Part shown: one piece after another, positions 33,546-46,016 of the stretch
How positions within the stretch are numbered: position 1 is the first letter of the stretch
Layout: the number at the start of each line of letters is the position of its first letter
The notes under the pieces: generated by a model
What the model was told of the DNA's origin: nothing
Databases searched by the model: none
Seen by the model: only the letters and a program-made list of their open reading frames with translations
Source of the DNA: Mycteria americana
Taxonomy: Eukaryota > Chordata > Aves > Ciconiiformes > Ciconiidae
Direction of reading: 5' to 3'
Assembly (NCBI RefSeq): GCF_035582795.1
Contig: NC_134373.1
Coordinates: forward strand, 15,646,001 to 15,710,000
Length of the DNA: 64,000 nucleotides
Made by a program: the position numbers and the translations under genes

Positions 33546-36439
33546 AAGCCCTTTCCTGTCATTCCTGAAAGACTTGATGAGACCTTCACTTGAAGCAGTC
33601 AGGGAATAATATTTTCCTTTAAGTGCTCTCCATGGATAAGTGAAAAGGCTGCTAAATGGGCTCATATAGCTGTTCTCAAATTTAAAGTATAACCCTCTTT
33701 GAATAGCATTGGTCCAGTGAAAAAAGAAATTACGCTGCTTTGGAGTGTATTCATTCACCTGCAAAATGAGCTGACATTACAACGAAATATTTAATCTAAA
33801 GACATTTCTGAGTGAGTCAACATGAATACACATCCACATGAAATTAAATTAGTCCATTGCATGTGTGCCACTAAATAGTCAAATAGTAGAGACAAGGTGA
33901 ATGAGGGAGTTAATACATTCACTGCTGGTAGAGCAGCTCTGGAATAGTATTGCTTTGCTAGCCATTGTGCACATGCATAGCACATGGTAGACATTGCCTT
34001 GAAGAGCAAACACCCTAAAGAGGAAGGGCAAGCAGTGGTAGGAGATGTCGCATTTCACAAACGAGAGAACCGCAATTTGGGAAAGGAACTGATTTTCTCA
34101 GGATTGTTGTGGCAAAGAAGAAATGGATGCTCACTTTCCTGAGTTCCCCTCTTTCCATGTCCATGGGGCATTCTTCCTTGCCATGACTGAATCTCTGGCC
34201 AGTCCTTGGAGTTTGCAAGGTGCTATCTTTATAGATTTATGACCCTGAAGGCACCCAAAATAGGGTTTCTTCCACGGAATCTGATGATGTATAATGAGCA
34301 CACAGGAGTCAGATTTGCCATGAAGGACAGCAAAGAAATGTTGTGTAATACCTATGTGTGCAATCTTCTTTTAATCTCCTCTGGCTTTAGAGATACTGAG
34401 TTATCAATGGGCAGGCTGTGACATTACATACAAAGATGAGATCATCTCCTCTTCTGCACTCTTAGTCTACACCTGTACCAGCAATTTGTCATGAGATCCA
34501 ATTTCTATTGATTTAAACGATCAGCAGTGTTCCCCTTGGGCTGTAGTAAAGCTCTAGGAGAGAGGGAGTGTGAGTCAGAGGTTTTCATACTTTAAATATT
34601 ATGAATTTTCTGATAGCAGGGATTTGAATGGCTCTTTCTGGGACTGTCAGCTTGGCTTTGCGAGGAGTTTCTTCATTCCAGTGGGGCTCCGTTGAACCCT
34701 TTTTCCCTCTCTCCTTTTCCATCCTAGGGTCAACACCTTAAACATTGCAGATGCTAAGGATCTTCCACCCCCAATGTCTCAAAGTTATTTATGGCAATCT
34801 GTCTGGAAGCAGCCTTGCCCTGGGAAGGGGGAAGAGCTGAGCAGCCGCAAATGCTGCAGGCAAGCTATCTTGTATGTTCTGAAAGCTTGTAGCCTCTGGT
34901 CCAGGCGGCCCAAGGTCTCCAGGAGGCACGCAGCTGGCCCAGTACCATGCTCACTCTTAAGAGGGAAAAGGAAGCCAGCTCACCACGTAGCACACTAGGG
35001 ATTCCTAAAGTTTGTTCTCCTGCCATGAGGTCTTCAGGGATTATAGCCTTCCCTCTGTTTTCTTTTCCCAAAACTGTGTCCTCCTTTTACAAGGCATTCT
35101 TATTTGAAATTAAAATCTCAAAATATTTCACTGTTTGATTGCGGTTTAGCTAGCCCCTTCCAGACTTCCCAAGAAATCTGACAGGCGCACTTCTGGGGGA
35201 TACTAGGAGCCCTCAGAGTAGGGGCCTGTCTCCACTAAGAAGAATGCATGACTGAATTGCAGCCAGAGAATGAGATGGGAAAACAGCCACCCTTGGCTGC
35301 TAAATTGGAGCTGCAAAGCTCCAAATCACCCAGCATGAGCCCACTCTCTCTCCCTTGCTCTTCGTTCCCCTGCCATCTCCACATCCCCCAACCCTCACTC
35401 CTCCCCAGCTCCCAGAGTTTGCACAGCAAAAGTTAAACCCCTTGGTTTTTAGCAGTTGCAATTTGAGAGAGGGCCAGACATATTTTCGCAGGCTTTTCCA
35501 GGCTTGTGGTTTGCACTGTATTCCCTCTGAGCATAATTTACATAGGGAGGAAATGAATCTTGCGAAATAAGCCTTAGTGTTTACATGCTGTTCAGTTCAG
35601 TGGTTTCAGAGAGTTGGGCAGCAGTAAAGATGGCATTTGAAAGTGAAGCATTTCCTAGTCACTTCATCCAAACAAAGCACCAGTACAAAAAAAAAACCCA
35701 ACAAGACCTGAGAAGCCAGAAAATGACCACTGCATAGTCAGATTCCATACTGCACTCTCGTTCTTCCAACTAGGAACCTTTTCTTTTTTCTTTTTCCTTC
35801 ATTTTTTTTTCTCTCTAATGCCATATGTACAGCTTGAGGTTATATTGGAACGTATAAATCTCATGTGAGCCACAAAGCATTAAGCCACCATTATCCTTAT
35901 AATTTCATTATCTCAGTTCCTACCCTAAAACATTTAAAACTAATTGAACACCCGAGGTTTTCCTGTGAAGTTTATTTCCTAAACATTATTGAAGTACTGT
36001 TGATAAAGCCAAAATGTACAAAGTCAGCACTTCCTAAAACAGCCTGATTTATTAAAGTAGAAATTTTTTTTATGAATAGGATCTGAATGCCAAATAGTTC
36101 TTATCATTTTATGTTTCCATGCCATGTATTTTAGCTGATTTCCAAGAACAACTACTTAACTTCCATGAAGTTGTGCCAGTTTTCCTTCCCCTCATAATAT
36201 CACTTTAAGATGCTTGCCAGTTTGTTCTTTTAACTATGAATTTACGTTGTCTCTTGGTATTTTCTTTGTCTTGATTTAAACTATTTGGCTTTCTTTGTTC
36301 TTGATGTCACAGGCTGTCTCTGATACTTCATTTATGCTGCTAATGGTTCCCAAATGTTCTCATGTTACAATAGGCTATACTTTTCAGTAGAAATTTATTT
36401 TATATTCTTGGTGAAGTTCATAGCGTAGAAGACTTGTGT
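33546..36439. other. Unannotated non-coding stretch
   Basis: No gene. At about 34055-34095, 'catttcacaaacgagagaacc' may be an inverted MIR scrap. A pyrimidine-rich tract lies at 35778-35813. Frames at 34774-35071 and 35235-35436 overlap on both strands and have no domain. Confidence 0.4.
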
Positions 36440-36495
36440 AGCATAGGAGATCAAACTAAATGATTATTATATTCCTTCCCAACATGTAAAATCAG
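36440..36495 (+). mobile_element. Old CR1-like 3' end, plus strand
   Basis: 'aggagatcaaactaaatgattattatattccttcccaac' resembles the plus-strand CR1 3' block 'aggtcagactagatgatcataatggtcccttc'. Only about 50 bases are visible. Confidence 0.45.
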
Positions 36496-37063
36496 TAAAA
36501 TAGTTTCACATACATACAGGTTGCTTTGTCATTAAAGATAGTTCTGCCTCCACGTTTCCTTCTCCAGTCTCATGATATTACAATGATGTTGGATGCAGCT
36601 GCAAAATTTGGACTAGAATTTAAGTTTGGTGGTTTTCATTTGGCAGGTTATAAAGGCACAAGCTGTTATTTTTTCCAGAATAAAGAATGGCACTCATCCT
36701 TCCAGCATCAAGGAGCTTTGCTTTTATATAAAGAAAAATATATGAAGAGAGATGGAAAGATCAGAGGTTTCCAGATTTTTTGTTTTGTACAGGTAGTAGC
36801 AACCTTAAACATAATGGCAACTAGCAAAGCAACCATGAAGGAAGATGGTTTACTACTTACAATGTGATAACTAAACTGAGTAGTAACAAACCCTCACTCC
36901 CAATTTCAAATTCAAGTTGGTGAGCTTGGATCTAAAGCTGAGCTCAGACCTTTATCTGACAAAGAGCTAGCTGTGTTGTTTTCTCAATACAATAAATTGA
37001 AGTAGGCATACAAAAGAGAGAGGTTTTTAAACTTCATCCTGCTGGGTTACTCTTCCAAGTAGT
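36496..37063. other. Unannotated; a 113-codon frame without known family
   Basis: The plus-strand frame at 36526-36867 is open for 113 codons. Its residues match no family I recognise, its frame is AT-rich with many rare-type codons for an avian gene, and there is no evident promoter or splice context. Most likely chance. Confidence 0.35.
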
Positions 37064-37112
37064 TATGTTGAAGTCACTGAAACTTCAGTTCAAGATCAGC
37101 GGGTAGGATTTG
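37064..37112. repeat. Decayed palindromic repeat (one half), 'ggatttggcc' end
   Basis: 'gttgaagtcactgaaactt' followed by 'ggtaggatttggcct' resembles the right arm of the palindromic family seen at 31590-31675 and 15169-15230. Confidence 0.4.
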
Positions 37113-37159
37113 GCCTATTAGATCACTGGGTGTTTAAGCTGGGCATGACAATGGTCTTT

Positions 37160-37410
37160 GGTAGATGTTTTACATGTAATATCAGATTTCAAGTGAAGAA
37201 AACAAAACTAAATCAGGTAACCAGTGAAAAAATGAGTCTTTCCCCTTTTTAAAATAAATTGCCAGCAGTTACCATAGTAACTGCTAACAGTAGAGCATTT
37301 TGACTGTCTATTATGAACGGCAAAGTAAAATATTCTCTTTTCTTGGGAGAGCTAAGGAATGTTCATCCAAAACAATGGATTAGCTAATCATTGCTTCCAT
37401 AGCAATTCAT
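37160..37410. promoter_or_regulatory. Candidate cis-regulatory module with RFX X-box
   Basis: Within 250 bp there are a TTACATGTAA palindrome (37170-37179), the perfect inverted repeat GCAGTTACCATAGTAACTGC (37265-37284), AACAATGG (SOX-type, 37371-37378), a perfect 12-bp palindrome GATTAGCTAATC (37378-37389) and a second X-box-like dyad ATTGC-N7-GCAAT (37390-37406). The inverted repeat contains GTTACCATAGTAAC (37268-37281), which fits the RFX consensus GTNRCC-N(0-3)-RGYAAC. No repeat ancestry is visible. This suggests a neural, ciliary or eye-type enhancer, but function is inferred from motifs only. Confidence 0.5.
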
Positions 37411-38744
37411 CTCCAAGACATAGATGGACGGGAGGTGGCTCAGTTCCTCTCCAGTGGTCAGCTGAAAACTTGCAAAGCCAAAGCATGATTTGTTGTCCCA
37501 ATTAGTTGGACTGCCTAGAAAGGAGAATGACATAGTGGACCTGGAGGTTGGCCTTCTTTGTCACCTCTTAAAGAGATTTCTGCTAGTTGGATATGAAATT
37601 TAGAGGAGGTGATGTGTAGGAAAGCCGAGCATATCCCGTTGTCAGAGCTCTCCAGCTGAAACTGTTTCCTCTAACTAATTCTTAACTGGAGAAAGATTTT
37701 CAGCCATTCACATGTTTCCTACACTAAAAACAGTTGCTTCTTTTTCTTCTAGTCTTTGGATCACTCTCCTTATTTTTCCATCCTGTCTGCATTCACAGCT
37801 ACTTAGAAGAACATATTTAAGCCCTTTGGGTTTTGGGTGTCATGGGCCCAGGCCAGGTGAGTAGCAGTCAGCACCAGGGCCTCTCCCCATGCTGGAGCAG
37901 GTGTCAAAGCCACTCTATGCTAGAGCAGAAAAACAGACTGAAGGTGAGGGAGCAGCAGTCCAAAGAGCAGAAAAATGGTAAGCCTCAAGTCGTGTTGATG
38001 AGCACTGGCACTGCAGTCTGAGGTATGGGATTATGACATTGAGGCTGGGTTGGGAGGAGGTTTATATTAACCTCCCTCCCACAAAAACATAGGCCAGCTC
38101 ACTCATGTCCCCAGGATCTGAGTGGTTGTTTCCACTGGAAAATCCACCAGTGCTGTTTCCAGTTCAATTTGACTGATGCAAATGATGGGGCTTCCACCAC
38201 TGCTATGCTGAGACTAGTTGCAGTTTCACAGGTCTCCCTTTTCAGGCATTTCTCCTGAAAATCACCTAGACCATCTTATTCCAGTTTCTAGGGGACAGCT
38301 AGCCATTTTCATGAAGAGTATGAGCACCAGTGCAATTGCCACCAAAAGTACAGACATTCAGCAAGGGGGTCCAAAGAGTGACTGGGTACAAAGACTGAGT
38401 TACTCTGCTGTTCCTTAAGCTAACTGCTGCCAGCCAGGTTAGCAGTGGAGAGATAATTTGGGAAAGCATGGTCTGTCACTTTTGTGCTCAGACAAGTGTC
38501 AAGATCAAAATCAGGCAGGCCAGGATCCTCAGCTGTTATGAAGAAGTTAAAAGAAGTGGCACTATCTTGGTTTGCACATCTGAGAAACCTGTGTCTTTGG
38601 TTTTTAATCAGTTCCCATCAGAACCTGTTGGACCATTTAAAACTATTTCTCTAGCCTTTATGTTGATGGACACTTTTCTCCTTTGAGCCTCATACCTTCT
38701 TAAAGTGAAAGGAAAGCCATACCAAGTATAGTTAAATATCCCTT
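37411..38744. other. Unannotated non-coding stretch
   Basis: No gene recognised. Donor-like strings CAG|GTGAGT (about 37855) and ATG|GTAAGC (about 37978) flank a 62-codon frame, but no matching acceptor or known protein is seen; chance is likely. Confidence 0.4.
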
Positions 38745-38895
38745 TCCTTAGTCATCGTTTGGTCAAAATTTTTAACCTGAGGTCTTTTAATCTCTTGTCA
38801 TAAATCTGTCACTTCAGTCCGTTAATCAGGTTTGTTGCTGCTTTTTCAATTCCCTCCAATGTGCCAACATCTGCCTGGCTCTGAGGTGCCCTGGA
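38745..38895 (-). mobile_element. Old CR1/L3-like fragment, inverted
   Basis: 'gttaatcaggtttgttgctgctttttcaattccctccaatgtgcc' matches the order of the inverted CR1/L3 segment '..taatcattttgttgctcttctctggactctctccaatttgtcc..'. Short and diverged. Confidence 0.55.
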
Positions 38896-39296
38896 GAAAT
38901 GGTAGTGTGTGCTGGCTCCTCGCCTCGGTACCAAAGGAGGGGAGACCGCCACCACCCTGAAGTCCCACGCTGGTTTCTACTGGGCACAGAAAATCTGAAT
39001 ACTTATCAGGCAAAAGGAGAGTGGGAGAGACAAAGAATATCAGTGGAGGTGTGCTGCATTGAGCTCAAGTGAAATCTTAACTTTGTTTATGTCAGGAAAA
39101 TATTTGGGATATATGGTTTGCAGTTACAGCTGATAAAAATAGCTTTTCAGGAAAGCTATCACAGGGGAATTACTATAAAAAGGGTACAATCAACGTAGGA
39201 TTGCTTTTTTTTTTTAAAAATGGTTGATTAGGGCCTGATCCGGTTATATACATTTACCGTCATGTATTTCTGCATGTGCAGTGGAACGCAAGGCAT

Positions 39297-39412
39297 GATC
39301 ATAGAAATAGAGAACAATTTTCATTGGAAGGGACGTTTGGAGATATCTGGTCCAATTTCCCTCCCAAAGCAGGGCCATTCAAAATTATGCTAGCTTGCTC
39401 AGAGCCTTGATG
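39297..39412 (-). mobile_element. CR1 3' end, inverted, very short copy
   Basis: 'gatcatagaaatagagaacaattttcattggaagggacgtttggagatatctggtccaa', followed by 'ccaaagcagggcca' and 'gcttgctcagagccttg', is the inverted terminal 115 bases of a CR1. It was probably truncated during insertion, as is usual for the family. Confidence 0.85.
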
Positions 39413-42400
39413 TTCATACTGCAAACATTTCTGCTAAATCTCTGATGAGGACTTCTGAATAAGCAATCAAAGCTTTCTTCAGAGAGGCTGTTGCAGGTTT
39501 CCAGGGGTGGGACAGACCCTGGGAAGCTGAATCTAGTGCTTTATGAAGCATTAACCCATAAAACTCATCCAGTAAGTGCTCCACTAATAAAAATCTGCAA
39601 TTAGTACTAAGAAGATGTCCCAAAGGCGAGAAGAAAATACCAATATTGCCCCAGACAGCCATCAAATCTTGTACTTTAGGTCTTCTAAGGTGTGTTTTTT
39701 ATCTCTTTTGCCACAGTAATACATAGGTGTGAGGGCATAAGTGCTTTATTGGAATAAATGTTTATCACCAGGCACAGAAGTTAATGAGTGGGCTTGGTTC
39801 TGACTGTTGAACATGGATAGTGCTCCTCCATTTCAAGCAGCCCTGTGGGCTGATGTGTGATCAAAGTCAGGGAGGAGACCTGAGGCTACTTTGTGCGATC
39901 TCAGGAGCTGCCTACCACTTCTGGGCCCAAGGGTGGCAGAGCCATCTCTGGGTCACTTGAGTGAAACTTATCAACCTCTCAGTTTCTTTAAAGATTGTCT
40001 CTTTTTGTATTTTTGTGATTCGAAAGTTCAGTTAAGGGGAAGCTCTTTGAGAACGTGATCCGACACCATGTTACTAGAGCTAATTGGAGAGCCAGACCTG
40101 GCTTCGGCTCTGTCTGGTCAGATTGCATGAAAAAAGACTTCAGAATCTCGCCAGAGCAGAAGATAAAAGCTGGTGTCAAAAGAGACAGTGTGTTCTCTCC
40201 TACTTTTTCTTTTGATGATGTAAGTCCTGGTGGTTTAATAGTGCTGGTAGTTAAGCAGGAAAGTTTTCTGTAGTTAACTGTTTGCAGTGACAGATATTAA
40301 TTAGTTTTACTTCGACAGCAATTCTTCAGTAATAGTTCTTCAATGGCAATTCCTATTTGACTGATTTATAAGAGCTCTTTACCCTCTATTAAGAGACAAG
40401 TTAAACTTAAACTTAAATCTTATTACTCGTAATTGGGGCTTGGAAAAAATAGTATAGACTTCAGACTTTTAAATTTTAATTATGAGTGCATTTAATAGTC
40501 ATGAAAGTGAACAGCTAATTGCTCAGGTTTGAACTAGACACAATGCTTGTTCTCTACAAGCTTTATCTTGTAGTTCAGCCAGTGCACCTCAACCCTGAAT
40601 CCTGTTAATCCAATCTTGCGGTTTTTTGCAACGGGACAGCCAGTTTGTCAGTGATTTTTATGAGCTACACAAAAAAGGAGGAAGGCTAGGATCACCAAAT
40701 TCTTTCTGTATCCAAAAGCAGGCTTTGAGCTTACAGCTGCAGGAGGCAACTGCTCATGTAATAGCCCATTGTTCAGCAGCAACGTTTTTCTTCTGCAGCT
40801 GAAACCTAACACAGCTAAAGTGTTAGGTCAAGTGCTTGTCCATAAAACTAGTAATTTTTATGTCAGTTTTTTAAAAACTTTATTATTCCTAATAATATTT
40901 TTAGTGTTGTATACATTTTCAAATATTTTATGTCTTTCTGGATCAATATTCTATCAAAAATACGTCCATTCTTTGTATTATTTATTTTTCCTTCTTTGGA
41001 GATTGGGTGCACTTGGACGTGATAATAACTTCCAGCTTGCAGTACTCAAAATTAATGGCCAGAGTATTGAAAAGCTTGCCATAGATGTTAATAATCCTTT
41101 TTTGTGCTGTTTTTGTTACTTCCATCTGTTACCACAGGAAGGATGACTTGGTAATAAACCCTGCTTATACCTTCACCACAAAACAAGAGAGAGGAAATGA
41201 GATGTCAGCAAAAATGCATAGTGTGACACAATCATGTTCAGCAGTATTCTTTGTGACTTAAAGACTCTTACAAATATGTTGTTGTTAATGCCCATACCTC
41301 TGAAGAGTTTGGGATAGTTGCAATAGGGCAAGTTCATCCATGATGCCGCTTCTCAAGAGCTGCGATGTCCACTGAGAACCAATTAATCTCTGTTGTGTTG
41401 ATTTACACGCTAATGCAATTTGAACTTCACCTTCAGGCTGAGACAGGACTACGTTGCAGCATTTTACAATACTGAGAAGCTATCGTGTGCTTTAATTTGA
41501 AAACCTGTATCCAAATGGTGTATTTGTGATCACAAAATGTCCATATTTCCATGAGTTGATCCAAATTTGCAAATCAGCCATCCTGGTGGCTCTGATAGCA
41601 CAAAATCAAGATTTTCTTCTCAGTCTGCAGAGGTCTGGGCTTTATTCCAGCATCTAGCAAGAAGATCAATACACTTCATGACTACTGCCTCTACATTCAT
41701 ACACCAGGGATATTTGGGCCCCAGCAGACACCCACCCTCCCTTCTTCCTATCTTACAAGCTCAGCTGGATTCTCCAGAGCTCTGAAACCACATGCAGGTG
41801 GCTCCTAATTTTAGTAGCATCTACACAATGACTATCATGATGTGGGTGAGACAGAAAATCCCACACCTCCCTCATACAATGAGCTTGGGCTTCTGATGGG
41901 TTTCTGAGCATCCCTGAACGTGCTGTGCTAGAGAGGAAGCAGCTGAGCAGCTGCAAGGCTTCAGGTGCTTTTGTGGGAAGGAATGAGAGACTGGGAATAT
42001 GGGACATTTGAGGGAAATCTTCTTACTTGTCCTGCAGTGGGGGTATAGGCTTTTTTACTACGGTGTTAGCTAGGCAGGCCTTGCCCTCAAGGCTAAAACA
42101 TTCCACATTGGAGACTTCTTCCAAAAGACTATAGTAGTCTTAGGCCTGGTTCAAAGTAGCTTGTGGAAAGTAAAGGACACTCTTCACATGGCTTTTTTAC
42201 AGGTTATTGATAGGAGTTTCAAGACACACTTTCAGTTACCAGGCCCATGCTGTCTTCTGTCAGTGGCTTCTGTCATTGCTTTTGGTGCTATGTACGGATT
42301 CTGTACTTGCCCTTGCATCTTTTCTCCCTCCAAGAAGACACAGTGTGGAAAATTGAAGCTCCCATTTACTGGCCAACCTAGATGTACCAGCAGGCCCATG

Positions 42401-42759
42401 AAATCCTTTCTGCTAAGTGTGGCCTTGCAATTGTTAAGTCCTTCCTCAAAACACCCAGGGGACCACAGAGGTTTTAACTATGCAGGTTACTCTCATGCTC
42501 AAACCCTCTCCCCACCCCACTGGCTTGCAGCAAATCATAACAGGTCAGTCCTCAGTGGTCCAAGCTCATGATTCAGAAGAGTGAAGTTAAACCCATGGAA
42601 GTGACATGTCAGGGTACCTGAATGCAAGACCTTTGGTGTATTAACCAGAGCTGCATCTCTTTGCTGTGCCACCTGCATGTACTGCAACTTCTAAAAAGCC
42701 CTCAAATGTATTTTTGATAACAGCGTGGAATGAAAAAGAAAAAATCTTCCAGTGACATC
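39413..42759. other. Unannotated non-coding stretch
   Basis: No gene recognised. A frame of 125 codons (40769-41146) is AT-rich and Phe/Leu-rich, with no known family. The area around 40860-41000 is very AT-rich. Confidence 0.45.
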
Positions 42760-42925
42760 TTCCTACAGCACTTAAAACTTCCATTAATATTATGAATGAA
42801 TCCAGCACATAATCTGCTGCTGAATCAAAATTTCCAGAACCGTATTCCAACTGCATTAAAAGCTGTATTTCCATTAATGTAAAGAATGAATCCAGCATGT
42901 AATATATTGCTGAATCAGAATTTAT
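42760..42925. repeat. 90-bp tandem duplication, diverged
   Basis: 42781-42833 and 42871-42923 align at exactly 90 bp spacing with about nine mismatches in 53 bases (shared 'ccattaat', 'gaatgaatccagca', 'tgctgaatca.aattt'). Similarity extends leftward ('ttcc..ca.cattaaaa..tt') with small gaps, giving nearly two full units. Divergence implies an old duplication. Confidence 0.85.
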
Positions 42926-43247
42926 GCAACAGGTTAGTTAAGAGGCTACAGTCAACTCCTATAACTCAAATATCTGAAGCCTGACCTAGTACTATAGCCA
43001 CTGCAATTAAAAAGCCAGCTGTAGATATGAAAAACATGTCTGTCTGTGCAGGAAAATCTATTTCTCTAAACAGTGATGTGGACAGGAAGTGAAGAGGTTT
43101 GAAAAATTGGCTCTGAAAGTAAAACAGTCACCTCCTTGATAAACCAGGCTACTATTGCAGTCTGTTTTCTTGGGAAGATGGCAGAGCATGTAACAAATTT
43201 AGTATTGTTATTTAAAAGTTTAGTATCATCTTATTTTGCTTCTTCAA

Positions 43248-43317
43248 GAAAAAGTACAAAAGAAAGTACAATAAAAGGTTGAGAGAAATACAAGAAGTTT
43301 GAGAGAAAGTACAATAA
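43248..43317. repeat. Imperfect 43-bp tandem repeat, purine-rich
   Basis: AGAAAGTACAATAA occurs at 43261-43274 and again at 43304-43317. The intervening 'ggttgagagaaata' and 'gtttgagagaaagt' are also related. Confidence 0.8.
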
Positions 43318-45999
43318 TGTGTCCAGATTGTTCAAAAATTGCCTTGAGACTCTCCAGTGGAGTGTTCTTCTCTGAATGGCTGTGTCCTTTTCCCTTATAT
43401 TTTGTTATTTTGGGAAAACCCTTACCTTGTGAGGTTTATTTCCTAATTTGTGAAGATGTCTACGCTCTTCAGCAAGGCATTCTTATTTCACAGACAGGAG
43501 TTATAGGCAGAGGCATCCTCAGAGATCTCAGCAGCTCTCTCCCAATTCAAGAGACATAAGAAAATCAGGAGGCAGCAGCTCAGTTTGTGAGAGGCAGAAA
43601 TCCGGCATGGCTAACAGGTTCCCTGGAGGGGGAGGGAGACCCTTTCAGGCTCACAGGAAGCAAAGGGTCCTGGCAGATATTCCCCTTCCCTGAAAGTGGG
43701 ACCTACATTTACAAATTATCTTCCCATGTAACAGCTAGTGCCTTGGGGGGGAAGAGAAGGGCCTCGGATGCTTTGGTTTAGACACTTCTTTCCACTCGCT
43801 TCCTCTCTCTCAGCAAAGTGCTGCCAGTGGTGACATGTACCTGTATTGTCCCTCCCATGAGATGGCAATATATAATTCTACCTAAAGTTATCCCTTACAA
43901 TTTCATTTCGACTCTGATGAGCAAGGATTTTACCAACAGGTTTATTGCTAAGCCTGATATCTTGGGAATTAGCATTACTCCGTCTCTGTCTTTATTATCA
44001 GCCTCACTCTTTCAGCCCCCCTCTATAGCAGTCCTTGCTATTAATTTTATCTTTTTGTTATCATTCTACATAATTTTGTACATTTTTTTGCATTTCTTTT
44101 TTATTTTTACTAATGCAAAATCACTTTATCATTCCTTTAATATTAGCAGTCTTCTTCCATACAGAGCTTTAATTTTAGCTAGTCTTGGCCTTCTCAGGAA
44201 TGCTTAGACATCCTCAGTCAAAGGCAGCTGAGGATATGCAGTCCTTTGCAGGATCAGACCCAGACATGAGAGGAACTTGTATGCTCTCTAGATGTATTAA
44301 ACTAATTACTTTGACTTCCATATACTCATTGTGGGTTCAAAGGCCAACAACTGGGCATCCTATTTGAGAATTTCAAGGGAGATGGTTGAGCACAGGAGAG
44401 CCTGGGAGCAGGTTTCAATTATTTTATTAGACAAAGGGTTAAGAGTCATGCCTGGGAGGAGAGATGAGTGTTTCTTGACATGGGATTTAGAGTGTAGCAA
44501 GGAGGACTTGAGGGCTTTTGATCTGGCATCTTTCTCAAGCATTATCTCACTTCTTTTAAAAAGAAAAAGGGAAAAGAAGAAAGGATGGAAACATCTCCTA
44601 GGCAGGAGATTTTGTAATGAATTCTGACACCAAGAGGAGCTTATGAAACACTTGTGTGGTTACAGCTAGCAAATCCTGGGGCAAACAAAAATTCATGCTA
44701 AAATGATAAGGAGTTTTGTTCACTGGGAGCAGGTCCCCTGTCCTGGTACTTCCAGCAATGGATCAGGAAACAAGTTTCCATGTTTTGGACAGGCTTATGT
44801 ATTAAGAGTTATGGCCTGGAAAGGCCATTAAGAAAATAACTGTAGTAAAACTGTGAATCAATTATGGAAGAATATCTGAAATACGATTTTATTTTATAGA
44901 TGCTTTCAAGCAATAAAGTGTGATGAGTTAATTCTCTGATGCTTATTTCTAGAGCTGCAGAAATGAGATTAGAACTTGCAGATTCCTGGCACCTTGTCCA
45001 TGCTGAGTCCACAGACAATTTAACTTCTACAGCATTTACTGTGCTAATGCATGGAACATGGTAAGTGTTTTAATATTACTGTTCCAGACTTCTCTTTCCC
45101 CACTTTACATATTTTTAGTCTCCCAGTATAAACCCCAAATAACTGCTGTGGAGGAAAAATTTACTGTGAAAGAAAAAAGCTATGATTTGTGCAAATTCCA
45201 AAATAGTGAGTGTAACTGGCTATCTGTTCTGTGACGCTCCATAGGGTGAGCCTAGGACAAAAGCCCATTCCTATTATATCTTTCTACGCAGCTTGGGATG
45301 TCAGTAGCCATTTGAACGAAGTTGTCTGCTTAGCCTTAAAAACAGGCAGTGGAACTGTTTAATGTGAAACCTGGGACTGAATAGTAAAATGTGTGAAAAA
45401 TAGTACAGCAGCTACTATAACTTCCAGTAGTTTTTATTCAAAGTTGCTTTCAGAACAAAAGCTACAAAAGAGTCATTTCAAGAAATACACCTCAATAGAG
45501 ATGAAACATAGAAGTACATGAAAAACCATAGAAGGCTGGGCTAGATTCAAACACCACTTTCATACTTGTAACGAAAAATGGTAAATACAATCCAGTGTAT
45601 TCTCCAAATCCTCCCAATATGAATCAGTATGTCCGCGAGTAGGTGTAAATAGAGTATGCTAACAATTCAGCTCTATACCTGCCGCCTACACTACTGCAGT
45701 ATTTGAATACTACAGAATTGTTAGCGGATTTTGTCTCTCTGACATTATTCCCCCTCCTCCTCATAAGGTAGGGAAATATCCCTTCTCACAGGTAAGTAGG
45801 TGTTAAACCTGACAGAGAAAATGGGGTTGTTTGGTGCACTGGATTATGTGCACGCCCAGGTGCAACTGTACTGGTGTGCCCATCACTGCCAGTACCTACA
45901 GGGCTGATTACATGACCTGCATAAGGCCACGCAAAAAGTTGATCCAGAAACTGAATTTTCTGAGTCAGAGCTGAAGTCTTGTTGCAGAACTGATTTTCT

Positions 46000-46016
46000 A
46001 AACAATCTAATTGTTT
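46000..46016. promoter_or_regulatory. Inverted SOX-type site pair
   Basis: AAACAAT-CTA-ATTGTTT is a perfect inverted repeat of AACAAT cores separated by 3 bp, the arrangement used by SOXE-type dimers (usual spacing 3-4). Motif evidence only. Confidence 0.35.

Noticed and set aside
36526..36867. 113-codon frame with a superficially globular residue mix
   Set aside because: I could not match it to any family and it has no gene context. A protein search against bird proteomes would be decisive; no hit would confirm rejection.
37833..38021. Frame flanked by two good splice-donor strings, considered as an exon
   Set aside because: Donor-like octamers are expected about once or twice by chance in 64 kb, no acceptor pairs with them, and the peptide is unrecognised.
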